64,000 nt of DNA, taken from Candolleomyces eurysporus (taxonomy: Eukaryota; Basidiomycota; Agaricomycetes; Agaricales; Psathyrellaceae). The position numbers and the translations under genes were made by a program. Shown here piece after piece: positions 1 to 11,083 of this stretch (within the stretch, counting starts at the first letter, position 1; the number at the start of each line of letters is the position of its first letter). Under the pieces are notes generated by a model. The model did not search any database. It was not told where the DNA came from and worked only from the letters and a program-made list of their open reading frames with translations. The stretch spans positions 1-64,000 of the forward strand of contig JANBPK010000741.1 of NCBI GenBank assembly GCA_027579435.1, read 5' to 3'.

Positions 1-25
1 CACGGGTCTCAGTTTGTTTCCGTCT

Positions 26-1190
26 CTAATGCGGGGCGAATTCCACGGGGTGAGGAAGACTGTCGAAGCTTTTAGCGAACAACACCGGATTGCGCAGCCT
101 TTGGGGGGAAACGGAGTGGAGCAGATCGCGGGAGTGTGCAATTGCAGGAACCAATGGGAAAGTTTGCTTGTGCGAGTGACACTCAATAGCGGAATCAGAA
201 CGAAGTATCGTATTTCCCTGTTTGACTGACTTTCGTAGGATTATGACCAATATTCTTTTACTCGATCCGATCGCGTTCATCGAAAATGTTCTTCGTCTCA
301 AGGTCGCTGTGAGACGATCGATGGTCACAAAGGTTTCCTTCCCTCACTCCTGGAACCGAACCCACGAACTACCAGCCGACTCGGAGAATGAGCACGCGTT
401 CCCGTGTGCAAGAAGAAACGAAATTCGGGAGAACCAATGTGCTCTGAGGTCCACAGGGAGACCGTCGCCGACTCGGGAAGAGTTACAGCAAGACTCACAT
501 CATAACCCATAACTAGAAGCAATTCCAATAAATTCGTCGCCGAGACTCCAAAAGATATGGAGCTCTGTGAAATCCTTTACTCCGGCTCCGAATAGGGTAG
601 GCAGGTGATCCAAGAGCTCGACAATCGTTCATCCATTCATGCGGCCCCCGTCCGAATTAAAGACGATAAAACCTCCATTCAGAACTGTGTTATAACATCG
701 GGTCCTCCAGCTGGCTCCGAAGCTGGGTTGAAAAGGTTCTTTATAAATCTTCGGAGGATCGTCGGTTTGGCCGCCCTTGTGAGTTCACGAACTCTTGAAT
801 AAGTGAAGGCATCGATTAAGACACAGGAAGCCTTCCGTGTCGACATCGAGGGTCGTGTTGGAAGCGATGTGTGGACCACCGCACGTGGTGAGAGGAGGCC
901 GTGAAGAGAAAAATTTCAATCACACGTACCTAGTGAGTTCGAATTCATGAAAGGGGGTAGGACAAACTCGTTATCTGCACCAATTGAGAGTCGAAGCCAA
1001 AGAAGCACTGAAGATCCGCGTGCAAGGCAAGCATGACGTCCAAGGATCGGCGGATAGCGGGAAGTGTTAATAAGATCGGCATATATGTAGAACCCGATGC
1101 ATGCGGCATACCAGAAGAGTCCGCTCATTATCATTCCGCGGTTCTCTCGGAAGAACTGAAGGAAGATGTTGAAGCGGTGCCTTTGTGCGG
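26..1190 (-). pseudogene. NADPH oxidase (NOX/ferric-reductase type) remnant
   Basis: Decayed minus-strand gene in two recognisable pieces. The first (about 1190-916) reads RFNIFLQFFRENRG, then a transmembrane stretch GLFWYAACIGFYIYADLIN, then a block with LARGSSVLLW. This resembles the N-terminal membrane segment of fungal NADPH oxidases, where an ARG(S/A) motif leads into the second helix. The second (about 240-130) contains DSAIECHSHKQ and PAIAHSRD, resembling the (F)D-AIE-HK and following helix region that holds the first haem histidines. Stops and frame changes separate the pieces, and no FAD/NADPH-binding half is visible. NOX enzymes make superoxide at membranes and act in fungal development; this copy should be inactive. 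Assignment rests on remembered family patterns, so confidence is moderate. The locus abuts the left edge of duplicated block I. Confidence 0.42.
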
Positions 1191-1309
1191 GTTTTTTCGC
1201 TGAGGACGAGAGATCCGCCGTTATCTGCGTGTTGGATCTTGTATCATTTCTCCCCTCCTTATCATTAAAGGCCGAAATCGTTCAATTTGAAGTCAAAAGA
1301 GTACAAAAG

Positions 1310-1617
1310 GGGACATGTGCTGACTCGTGAGTTTTCAACAGTACCTTGTCAGCATCGAAAATCTAGCTCTACACCTCGGCACAGGAGTAACAGAGATCTT
1401 CACCTCGTGCCACACCCAGATCAAGATTAAGGCCAGTGATACCGGAGACCCATAAAGTCTCGATTCTTGGGTATATCTCTGTCAATAGTGCGCCTATGCT
1501 CCTTTTCTTCATTTCTCGCTCGACGATCTCTACTTACCTCGACCCCAACTTGACCACCAACTTCAACAGCGGTCTCACTTCGTTCACGGTCCCAGGACCG
1601 ACTGTTTGGAGGGGCTG
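1310..1617 (+). pseudogene. AA9 LPMO 3' fragment (dead)
   Basis: Collinear with exons 3 and 4 of the intact LPMO at 20197-21060. Similarity starts within intron 2 (gacatgtgctgactcgtgag, then TTTTCAACAG). The exon 3 equivalent begins at 1342 and reads YLVSIENLALHLGTG. It then carries a three-base insertion after the conserved cysteine and an in-frame TAA at 1453-1455 where the intact gene has TCC. The last intron's acceptor has changed from TCTAG to CCTCG. The final exon still ends SGLTSFTVPGPTVWRG before a stop. Exons 1 and 2, including the copper-binding N-terminal histidine, are absent. It is a passenger of the DUF4246 duplication and cannot make an enzyme. Confidence 0.85.
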
Positions 1618-1866
1618 AATGAGATCACTGACTGTGTGACGCCGATGCTAGAACTCATTCCTTTGTGGCACTTTGATGGTATTGTTGCGTTGGACGTAGA
1701 TGGAATCCTCTGGGAGGTTCCTTCCCCGGCCTTCCATTCGTTGTGTTGCACGCTTTGCATAAAATTTTTTGCTGGTCTGTCGATTGAACGCCGCATGAGA
1801 ATAAGAGTGAGTACTTGAGAAATCCGAATGATTTGATTCGTCAAACCTAAAGGAAGCCGGCTCAGC

Positions 1867-1975
1867 GATGACTCCGAATTTGTACACTCGACGCATACCG
1901 ACGCCTGACGTCAAATCACCGTCACATCGGTGGGCGCGTCAATTTGATTCATCCCATCAGGATGTTTTTGTCTCG
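1867..1975 (+). promoter_or_regulatory. Shared upstream module, DUF4246 copy 1
   Basis: Block conserved upstream of all seven near-complete DUF4246 copies. In order: GATGACTCCGAATTTGTACA, GCATACCGACGCC, GGGCGCGTCAATTTGATTC, and GATGTTTTTGTC. A TATA-like GACATAAAAA follows at 2051-2060, about 190 nt before the start codon. The function is inferred from conservation only; no regulator is known. Confidence 0.55.
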
Positions 1976-2248
1976 TCCCTTGCCCAGCACTCACCTGTGA
2001 CTCATCATCCGGAATGACAGCTCCCTAGACGCAGCGGGAGCGTGGTTTTCGACATAAAAATCGCTCTGGCAGTGCGTAAAACCCTAGAATCGCCAATGGA
2101 GTGGGCACTACAGCCAATCCCATCGTCCGTGCTGCCAGTAAGCCCTTCTATGCCCTTGCGGAAAGGTGAGTAGCGCCACACCTACTGGAAAATTCCCTGT
2201 CCCACATTCCTTGCTTCAACTCGGACTTGAATTTCCCCTGCCACTAAT

Positions 2249-4135
2249 ATGATGCCCGTGGACCTTACCAAAGTCGTTGCAAAACCTGGACATGGTAACC
2301 AGCTCAACTGGGCCTCCGGGACACGAATTGCCGACTACAGAGGAGAGCCGTTCTCCAACGCGAGTGGGTACGAATGCTCGCCGTGAGTATAATTCATGAT
2401 TATAGGCTGAAGGATGTGGAGCTGAGGAGCGGCGATCTTCGACATACAGATTCCAACCAATAACTCTTCGCGAGATAACGATGCTGCGTTTTATGAATAA
2501 GGTTACAGATAAACCTGACTAGACAAAAAAGGTAAGTTGCTGTATAGATCTGGGGTCGTTGTGGCCCTTTTAACGAAGCGTTGATAGGTATTCGACGAAT
2601 CTATCATTGCCAAATGGAAGCAAGAATTCGTGGACCTCCCCGAACCCAAGTATCCGAACCCATGTTCACCTACTGCATCGAGGAACTCCAGTTTCGCGCG
2701 AAGGAGCATCCTAACTCACCCAACGGTGCTATTCGCGTTTACAATGGAGACGTGTACAAGTCTGATACCGCTGTCTCTGAGGAAGCGAAGCTCGCCTTGC
2801 AGAGAGCCGTCCAGGTACTCGAAGACATTCCAGCGGCCCAGAAAGATTGGCACCCAGGCTCAGACGGGAAAGTTTTCGACCTCGTCCATCCCAGTCTCTT
2901 TCCTTTGATCTACGGTACATCCAAGATTCTACCCATCGGCACTCCCATGACCACTCTGGAAGATTGCATCAAGAGGTGCGGGGAAGGGGAAGTCTTACCT
3001 GATCCTAAAAACGAGATACCAAATTTGGATGTCGACGACGAAGATCTGTGGAGCACCAAGTTCCAGTGGCTCCCTTGTGAGGTAGACATCTCTGGAGACA
3101 AGCCGAAGATACTCACGTATATCAACAACCTGCATCCGCAGCACCATAAAGAGCTGTATGGGCTCGTGGAAAATCTCATCCAGGCATCGATACCCCTTTG
3201 GAACTTGACCCTCATATGCTCTTACGATCTGTTTAACACCCCTTCGCGGGTTCAGTATAACAAGTGCGCGTTTGTTGGGGATACGAGGGTCCCCGAACAG
3301 CCTGAACCTCAAGGATTCGATTCGAACGTTCTTCAACACGAGTCGCCAACCAATTTGAAGGAGAAGTATGGAGATTTACCGCTGCACGTCATTGTCAAGT
3401 TGGCCAATATCGAGCTGACGCCAGAGAAGCCTGAGTATGAAGGTGGGACGTGGCACATTGAGGGGAAATTGGTACGCTGTCTCTCTCGAATCGTGTTTCG
3501 GATGGTACTCTGATATGGTACACCTACAGAATGAGGCTGTCTGTGCTACGGCAGTATACTACTACTCTCGTGAAAAAATCACCCGCTCCTCTCTCGCCTT
3601 CCGCCACCAAGCCAACGAAGAGCGCTTCATGGAGGACTCCTCGGAGCTAGACTCCCAAGAATGGCTCCCAAATGTATACGGCCTCCCTCCGGATGGCGAT
3701 ACCATCCAAGATGTCAGATCCGTCGAGACTTGCGAAGGCCGTCTTATCACCTTCCCAAACATCCTCCAACACCAAGTCCAGCCATTCAACCTTGCCGACC
3801 CGACGAAACCAGGGCATAGGAAGATCGTCGCGTTATTTTTAGTCGATCCGAATATCAGGATTATCAGCACTGCGGACGTTCCATGCCAAAGACAGGATTG
3901 GTGGGCGGAGGAAGTGTTGAAGACGTCTCAATCGTCCTCAGCGAGACCGAGCCTCCCTGATTCCAACGCTAGAGGTGTTTATAAGCTTCCTTCTGAGCTT
4001 CAGAAGATCGTGTTCGACGGTGTGGACGATTTCCCGATTGGCATGGACAAGGCGAAGGAGTATCGAGAGAAATTGATGGAAGAGTTTGTGTTGAAGCATC
4101 AAGAGAACTTTGTGGGGGGAGATTGCACTTTGTGA
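2249..4135 (+). pseudogene. DUF4246 protein, copy 1 (nonsense + frameshift)
   Basis: Same four-exon plan as the intact copies: 2249-2382, 2450-2531, 2588-3471 and 3530-4135, with introns in matching positions and phases. Two lesions kill it. Exon 2 ends KVTDKPD then TAG at 2520-2522, where other copies have TGG (W). Exon 3 lacks 13 bases just after the LP codons (about 2640) relative to copy 2, shifting the frame before the FTYCIEELQF region. Downstream of both breaks the sequence is well preserved, through GRLITFPNILQHQVQPF and the C-terminal LKHQENFVGGDCTL. Loss is therefore probably recent. It is closest in sequence to copies 2 and 3. A read-through product is unlikely to be functional. 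Confidence 0.88.
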
Positions 4136-4349
4136 ACACTGATCGGTCTGGACTTCATTCTGTGGCATACATTATACTGTATTCTCAATAAATGCCACAC
4201 ATGTTAGCTTGGTCATAAGTGACTCAAGCTATTGTGGTAATTCAGACCAATTGCATCTCTATAGTTAGGGCAGAACTTCATGCAATTTGTCTTTAGCCGC
4301 GAGAACGGACATTTGTTTTCCGACTCTAACGCCATGACGATGCCTTCTT

Positions 4350-5070
4350 CTGGTTCGAACCCATACGCCTTTGTGACTTGGCAGCTTCACTTGCGTCTAC
4401 ATAAATACAGGTAGTACCCAAGGTGATTAAACCCCACGTGCCCTGAGAGGTATCTGCTAGACTGTGTACTCAGATTGCATCCGCTCTCTCTCTCTGCTCT
4501 GTATCGTGCACTTTCCCGGTAGCGATGAGAATCGCTCACCCCACTACCTCACTTTAAGAAAGATACTTCATAAAAAGCCTTGATACGTCTTTCTCTCTCC
4601 ACCCTCTTCATCTAACTTCGGACTGTGCTAACTTTATGCCTACGATATCCGTACCTGTCAGGACGCGATGGGAACCAAATCCTCCAAAACATCTTTGACA
4701 ACGGATATGACTCCAGAGCTGACTTCGACGCCATCCTCTTCAGTTGTGTCCTCGAAAGTGATGGGCTGATTCGACTTCACAAGGACTATACGCTGTTTTG
4801 GGAGACTTGTCGTAACAGGGGACAGATCAGAATGACTTTTGTATCTGAGCAACACAGCTCTCATTACTACTGCTACTACTACAAAGGTTCGTCAATTAGT
4901 CAGCGAATTTGCGGTCATTAAGGACTCTGAGGAAGAGAATAGTATGGATTGAATATAGATGCAAGCGAGGCCATACATACTACCATTGAAGACATTCATG
5001 AATCCGATACATCTGCCAAGATGCGCCTGTATAAGATGCATCTGAAGGATTGGTACATCCAGCGCCTCAC
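4350..5070. other. Intergenic, no supported gene
   Basis: A pyrimidine-rich promoter-like stretch (about 4480-4620) leads into a short forward reading frame at 4669 starting MGTKSSKTS, which stops after about 33 codons. The start resembles an N-myristoylation signal, but the frame is too short and unsupported to call a gene. Nothing else is recognisable. Confidence 0.4.
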
Positions 5071-5071
5071 T

Positions 5072-7618
5072 TCACGCTGATGCACGACCGGTACACCCAG
5101 GCAACCGAGGATCCCTAACGAGCCACGTCGACCCGATCCTAGACACGGACGCCTCTCCGTCAGGCGAAGTCCACACGAGGCCTTCGCCCCCATCGTCGCC
5201 TTCATCGTCATCTGAGTCAGAGTCAATAGCTGTACACAGAGAACGCTGGTGGGACCTCTCGTTGTCGTCCTCTTCGTCAGATGACGATGACGAGGATGAA
5301 GAGGAGCCAGAGGAAGAGGATGGGAATGGAGAGGCTAACCGTGAGCTGCGATGAGGATGATGGAGGCGAGAGGGTGAGTCTTCTTCGTCGGAGTCGTAGT
5401 CGTGTCGCTCTTCAGTACAAGAGGACTCAGAAGAGCCAACTTCGCCTTCTTCCACAATTCTCTGGTCCAAATCCTCGTCTAGGTCGTACACATCAACTAA
5501 CTCGACTGTGAGTTCCACTTCTTGATGCTTCGAAGAGAGGTTGGGAAGGTACAGAGATTTGAATCTTCGCGTAAGGTCCTGTAACCTTCTCGTCTCCCTC
5601 GCCTCTACCGACTCTGTCTCTTCATCATCATCCTCTTGATCCTCAGGAGGGTTGAACTGGACGTATAGATCCTCGTGCAGCTGCAGTAAAACGAGGCCCT
5701 CCGTCCCATCGTTCGTTTTCGTGTTCTTGGTTGTCGTCGTCCGAGAATCCGAAAAGACAGACGAAGACATCAGACTGTCGACTGTGTCCGCATGCTTCCC
5801 CACAATATCTAGATGCGCTTGCACAAAAGTCTCCTTTCCGACTGTCGTATCGAACGCCATTTGGATTTGGACTTTGGTGTTAATAGAGAGGAGGGAACAG
5901 AGTGTATCGTCGATTTTCGAGAACGTCCGGGAGAGGATGGAGTGCGCGAGTTTGAGAGGATCGAGATGGGATTTGGGGGTAGTAGATGGGGGTGGAATTG
6001 GTAATGACGAGGAGCATGCAAAGGAAGACTCGCTAACAGCATCATTGCAAGGTGGAACGATGGGTACCCCGCGCAATACTAATTTCACGTCTACCCCTGG
6101 AGGGACGGGACCCCGGGAATCAAGGAAAGCGAGCAGAGAAGAGTAGGGTGTGATAGATGTGAGGTCGTATGCGGATGATAGCTCTAGGTGGTGGAGGTTT
6201 GGGAAGTCGGCAAGGGATGGGAGAGTGTTATCTTCCTTGGTGGTGGCTAGCGCTGGGGGAGCAGAGGGCTAAACGTCAGGGACGAAAGAAAAGGAAATGA
6301 ATAACGTATGTGAACACTCACTTTCCCCATCATCATAGTTGCTCTCAAAACACACCCTCAGGCTCTCCACTTCCGCTCTACACACTTCCAATAATTTTCC
6401 GCTCGACTCTCTAGCCTTGTTCGACCCGAAATCGAGTCCAAATTCTTTCAGTTTTGAGAATGCCAAGCGATGCTGGGAGGATGGAATGAGGAGGCGGTTG
6501 ACGACTTCCGTAGAGTCTTTGAATCCAAGCGACTCCAAGTAGACCCTCTCGTCATCCTCTTCCGGCCCACCTTCTTCTTTCGATGCTTTCGCTTTCACAA
6601 CCTCTCCAGGCACTGGCATCCCCACCCCAAACCCGACGTTCCTGAGCTCGAGCTTCCTCAACCCGTCCAAATTCCCAAACACACTACCAAAGTCCGATCC
6701 TAGAATGACATCACGCAAAACGAGTTCGCGTAAGAGGGGGGACTGGGTGAGTAAAGTAAGCGGACAGTGGATTTNTGGGTAATTTTTGTGGAGGAGGGGG
6801 AGGGAGAGATCTTCGAGACGGAGAGAAGATATCGAGATACTTGGATTCGGTGACGGGGTGGAGGCGGAAGTGGATTCGCTACAAGTGGAGGCGTCGGAGG
6901 AGAGCAACGTAGTGAACGAGGGATATGAGGATGAAGAAGAAGCCGAAGCGACTCTCGACAAAATCGCGGCAAGCACAGGTTCGGTCGCAATGGACGAGGT
7001 CAATCCCGTCTTATCGTCGTCTTCAAAGTGGGGATCTCGTAGCACCAGCTTGGTGACGCTTTTCTTTTGGTTATTTCCGTTTGGCTGTGGATACCACACT
7101 GGAGAAGCCGAATCATGATCTTGATTTTGGAGAAAGAGGCTCGCGTAAATCTCTTCCAGCCTCTCGACAGCCGTTCGCCGGATGTGATGTACAGTCGCGA
7201 TGTCTTCTTCTCTTTGTTCTAGCTCGTCCATGTCTTCATCTTCTGTTTCGTCGTTCTCGCTCTCGCTATCATAATCTCCGGAGGTTGAAGTAGGTCCACA
7301 AGAGGATCCAGCATTTACGCGAGAGGCAAACGACATCGAATATGCGGCACGACCCGCGAAATCCAGATAGTCCTCGCCTTCATCTCTATACAACCCCAAA
7401 AAGAGCGTCCCATTCGAAGTGAGAGGAGACGATTGCTCTGTGGAGCGGGTGAATAGGCCATGGGGAGCAGGGATTTGATTATAAGGTATCGGGGTTTCCG
7501 CCGTGGAGGGAAGCTTGCGCCTACAGGGATAGTAAGGAGGCGGCGGTGCGACCTGCGCAACATCGTCTTCCTGGTGGAGGAAATAGTATTCCTCGGCGGT
7601 GGAGTAGGATACGGACAT
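5072..7618 (-). CDS. Leucine-rich hypothetical protein with acidic/serine-rich tail
   Basis: Two-exon minus-strand gene: exon 1 7618-6322, intron with donor GTGAGT at 6321 and acceptor CCCCCAG ending at 6253, exon 2 6252-5072; about 825 residues. The open frame extends upstream of 7618, but the first ATG in frame is there (MSVSYSTAEEYYFLHQ). The N-terminal third is proline- and acid-rich. The middle (LTLLTQSPLLRELVLRDV, LDGLRKLELRNVGFG) has irregular leucine-rich repeats, and exon 2 continues them (FPNLHHLELSSAYDLTS). The C-terminus is a serine run followed by an acidic region. This layout resembles basidiomycete F-box/RNI-like proteins, but no F-box is visible; it could lie in a missed upstream exon. 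An N at 6776 costs one residue without shifting the frame. Function unknown; a protein-interaction scaffold is plausible. Confidence 0.65.
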
Positions 7619-7859
7619 AGTAGGATGTGCGTTGGCTGGGGCAAATGGGTCGAATAGGTGAGGTAAGAGACCAGAAAGGGAATCTGGAGAGCTAGGCACG
7701 GCCTGGAAGAAGAGAATGTACGGGATAGATGGTATGTGTGCGGCGAACTTTCCGCGTGGATGGATAGACGTTGGGGGGGTCGATATGCTCTGCAGCTCCA
7801 GGCTAACGTCTCCCACTCTCCCCGTCTCTCCAAATATAAGAAAACCCTCGAACAATTGG

Positions 7860-9320
7860 ATCAGGCCAGCTTCTCGTTAGCTTGACGACGACGAATGTTG
7901 CGAAGCAAATATGCTGTCGGGGGCGGGGCAGTTCAATAAGCACCTGTCAAACGGAATCAAACTCGCGCTGGAATCACAATAATCAACTTTAATTCCCCGA
8001 AGCAAGCGACGGAAGCATTTGTCAGAGGTCCTACCTTAGGCTCAACCATGGACAATTGCGGATGTAGTGACAGCTCCTATTGTTCTATGGTAACGATGCA
8101 GAAGTTCGTCACAGGAGAAGATATGGATGTAGGATGGACCAGCGTGAGTGACGTGGTATCATGGTCCATGGTAATATCTCTGTTAACCGGCCGATTGCTT
8201 CTTTGTCAGGAATCTGGAAGTCGATTTTCATGGTCAGATGCTCAAACCAACGTTCATGTAAAACTGGTTGATCTTTAGGGATGATAAGGGCGATAGCTTG
8301 GAGTGTAGCTTCTTTTGTAGGCCCGCTGAAAGCATCGTGGTGGCAATTTGGCGCCAGACCACCGAGCTGACCAGGAAGGACGAGGAGGCAGGGAGGGGGT
8401 TGAACGGAATCAAACCCAATCCGAGCGGTCCGCACGGCCGGCCCGATGGTGACGTCATCGAGCGTTCTGATCCCGACTTTCAACAAGCAGACGATGCATG
8501 CCCACTAATCATTGAGCCCCGAGCCAGCCACGCTTTCCGGCTGGGGACAGAGAATGCTCGAAGAAACGCCAACGACTTGAGCCACTCTCAAGATCGCTGT
8601 GAACTACAGCATCGTTTGAACAAAACTCGAGGTGCGTCATCTATTCTTCACTCCGTTTGCGACCATGATTACTAGGACCCTTGTTGAAGCTGGAAGCAAA
8701 ACTGTCATAACTTGTGCAAGAAGACCACTACCAGCAGGAGTGAAACGAAGAATCAATGACGACCTCCATCCTCTCAGCAACACGTCGACCAGCTCCACGC
8801 CTACACACCGTCTCTAGATTTCTCTCCAACCCAGGCGGAGATTCTTCGCTGGTGAAACTCAATTTAGATGCCATGAAATCGATTGAGGTCGCAGCTCGGA
8901 TGAAGTGCTCGATCCCCGAAGGTGCCGGTGAATTCCTACCTTTTCTTCCCAACTCTGGTAGCCGGAGAAGGACGATTCTTATCTAAAGGCCTGGGGTGCA
9001 GGAGAACGTCTGTTCTCTCGCTCAGAGCGACAGTTACCGGTCTATGTGATAGGGCCTTTTGCTACTTTCTTCCGCCTTTTCCGCACCTTCGCTCCTCTAC
9101 AACCTTTTGGAGGAGCTGCATCGAATATTGCAAGTCCGACACTACCAGCAGGGCAACACCGGGTAGAACTGCCTTCCACGCACGGCCACTCCGTTTGAAT
9201 GCGTTCCGTGACGCGCTGCTAGCCGTCTTGGCCAGAAAAGGGTACCCTCTTACCGTGAAGACGCGCCTTGCTCTCGTCGACTTCCTCGTATTTCTTTCAC
9301 TTTCGGCTTCTACAGATGGA
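7860..9320. other. Intergenic, no supported gene
   Basis: Contains several short open frames on both strands, the longest 125 codons on the minus strand (8486-8109). None has a recognisable motif, convincing splice partners or a clear start context. I see no RNA gene or element here. Confidence 0.35.
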
Positions 9321-9321
9321 G

Positions 9322-9735
9322 CTTTGCACCGTTGACAAAATACACGAGACCCTTCATCATAGTATATCAAGGGGTATCTTACGTCGTCTGCTCGAGCCTA
9401 CGAATGGCTCTTTACTCGGTTTCTATACCCGCCCAAGGAGAGCAACCGTCTGAAGGTGTCCGTCGTCGCCCCGAAGCCGGTCAGGGTCGACTCCCCTTCG
9501 GTCGATCGATTTGCTTATAGCCTGTTCTTCATCGATCTGTTTCTTGTACATACTTTCAAGCATTGAATAATGCTCATAACACGGGTTCAAATAATCGAAA
9601 GCGATTCTGCATTGTTTGAAGCCAAGAAGGTACCATGGGATTAAGGCCGCTTTCGGGCTATCTTGCTCGCTCTCCTTTCTCCACCGGATCTCGAGTCCAG
9701 TCCCAGTGCCTCGTGAGAATGAATGAGGGGTCCAA
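9322..9735 (+). repeat. Dispersed repeat R1, copy a
   Basis: Shares a long, diverged match with 13630-13940 on the same strand. Common landmarks in order: ACCCTTCAT(C/T)AT near a tandem GTATATCAAGGGGTATCTTA-type string, TACCCGCCCA(A/G)GGAGAGC, GTCGATC(A/G)ATTTG, TTCATCGATC(T/C)GTTT, and CTCGCTCTCCTTTCT/CTTTCTCTCCTTTCT. No open frame is conserved between the copies, so it is treated as a non-coding or degenerate mobile-element remnant. Confidence 0.6.
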
Positions 9736-10191
9736 AGGCGGACAGCTGCTTACTTCAAAGTTTGGAATTCAAGTTTGGGGCGGAAAAGATCCGCTGTTGT
9801 TTAATAGACTGTTTACACCTCGCGGCGTTTACAGTCCTGTTGTAGTTGAGAAAGATGAATCGAAGGGATGCTGTGTTAATTACTACAATCAATGTCACGT
9901 CTTGCGGAGGAGTGAAGGGAGAGGAGATACCATTCATACAACTAGGCCGGAGGAGAATATGTGCAAGCTTAATCGCTGACCGTGCTGCCCCCCCCATGTT
10001 GCTTCAAAGCCTGACTTTATCGAGTTCCTGCCGGAGAGCTGGTCCCAGCAACTTGTTATATAAAGTTTCAATGGAGGGCGCGGCGAGGTCTCCGCTTCCT
10101 CCCACTTGCGTTGGGTTCTAATTACTATTTATCCTAGGACCTGTCGTGGACTATTCAGTGGCTTTCACAACTTCAAGATCTACTAACTGAT

Positions 10192-11083
10192 TTACCATGA
10201 AAACTCCAGTGCCTGAAAAGAAATTCTGAAGTCTATAACCATGGAAAACTGGAATTTTGGGTCTGGTGCACGCACCAGATTGATGCCACACTCCTTCTCT
10301 GTTGGCAGGTTTGAAGGCCTCGAGTGTGAATAAACTACAAAAGTGTCGTCATTTATACGAAACGACGGAAGAATAGCATTCCAGAGGCATACACTAGCAC
10401 GAATCGTGGTGGATGCACGTTGCACATGATGTCGTACTATTTCAAATGTTTTCTCAGTGAATTTAATATAAACCGTGCCCGAAAAAAGGTTCTCTATCCA
10501 ACCCCGTGGAAGAGCATACTGCAGAGGAAAAAGTGATAAGGCAGTCCATCGCATGCTCGATCTCGTTGATGGAGTTGCATGCTTCCGACTTGAGGAATGA
10601 TTGCCAATGCAGAGCAACGAATAGCATGTTGCTAGAAAAGTTGTAGGCCGACCTAGCACTCTTTTCGGTGAAGGAGGAAAAGATATAGTAGGATCGACGG
10701 AGATGAAATGAAGGCGGTATCAAGAAACATCCCGATCGTCCTTCGGTGGTGAGGAAGTCACGGAGTGATGTATGGCACGGTATCACTTGGCCCTCTTTGT
10801 CAGTTCCCGGGACATGGATGGTCGCTTGCAGATTAATGAGAACATGGACGACTTCGAATGTCTGGATTCCAAGGAGGTCTGCTACCCGGATGATTGGAAG
10901 TGGGTTGGACACGAGCATGATGGTATAGACGATGTCGCGGAAATGGGGGAGATGTCGCGAGCGGGCAAGCGTTTGGGTGTACAGGCTATCGAGGCCATTC
11001 AGCTCCAGGGTCAGAGGGAAGCGGTGCATAGGCGTGGTACANAAACCCTGAACAGGAATGCATTGCCCTTTCGCGTCAATCAT
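10192..11083 (-). pseudogene. NACHT/NLR-type protein, C-terminal remnant
   Basis: The minus-strand frame from 11083 reads GLDSLYTQTLARSRHLPHF, IVYTIMLVSNPLPIIRVADL, IQTFEVVHVLINLQATIHVP and CHTSLRDFLTTEGRSGCF. This is the winged-helix-like segment that follows the NACHT ATPase in many agaricomycete NLR-like (STAND) proteins. The ATPase itself is missing upstream, an N at 11041 interrupts the start, and the frame ends near 10463 without a WD, ankyrin or TPR array. NLR-like proteins in fungi act in non-self recognition and cell death; this piece lacks the P-loop and cannot act alone. A piece of the same sequence (10610-10700) recurs inverted at 17222-17400. Confidence 0.6.

Larger units (their letters stand above)
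1310..4350 (+). repeat. Duplicated block I (LPMO tail + DUF4246 copy 1 + 3' flank)
   Basis: First of three copies of one segment. Reading forward it contains the last two exons of an AA9 LPMO, the intergenic stretch with the shared upstream module, a four-exon DUF4246 gene, and a 3' flank with a recognisable string (AGAACGGACATTTGTT at about 4303). Block II (about 14123-16850, same strand) and block III (about 17430-21060, opposite strand) match along this order. The left edge of the similarity falls inside LPMO intron 2, near 1310, so the copy carried only the 3' part of the LPMO gene. Confidence 0.8.

Noticed and set aside
35..512. Short overlapping forward frames at the left edge
   Set aside because: No motif support; they overlap the NOX-like minus-strand remnant.
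4669..4770. Short frame beginning MGTKSSKTS with promoter-like upstream sequence
   Set aside because: Only about 33 codons before a stop, no convincing splice continuation and no second copy.
5652..6146. 164-codon forward open frame opposite the leucine-rich gene
   Set aside because: Antisense shadow of exon 2 of the minus-strand gene; no motif and low-complexity composition.
7619..7855. N-terminal extension of the leucine-rich gene to 7855
   Set aside because: The frame is open, but its first codon is TTG, not ATG; the first ATG is at 7618.
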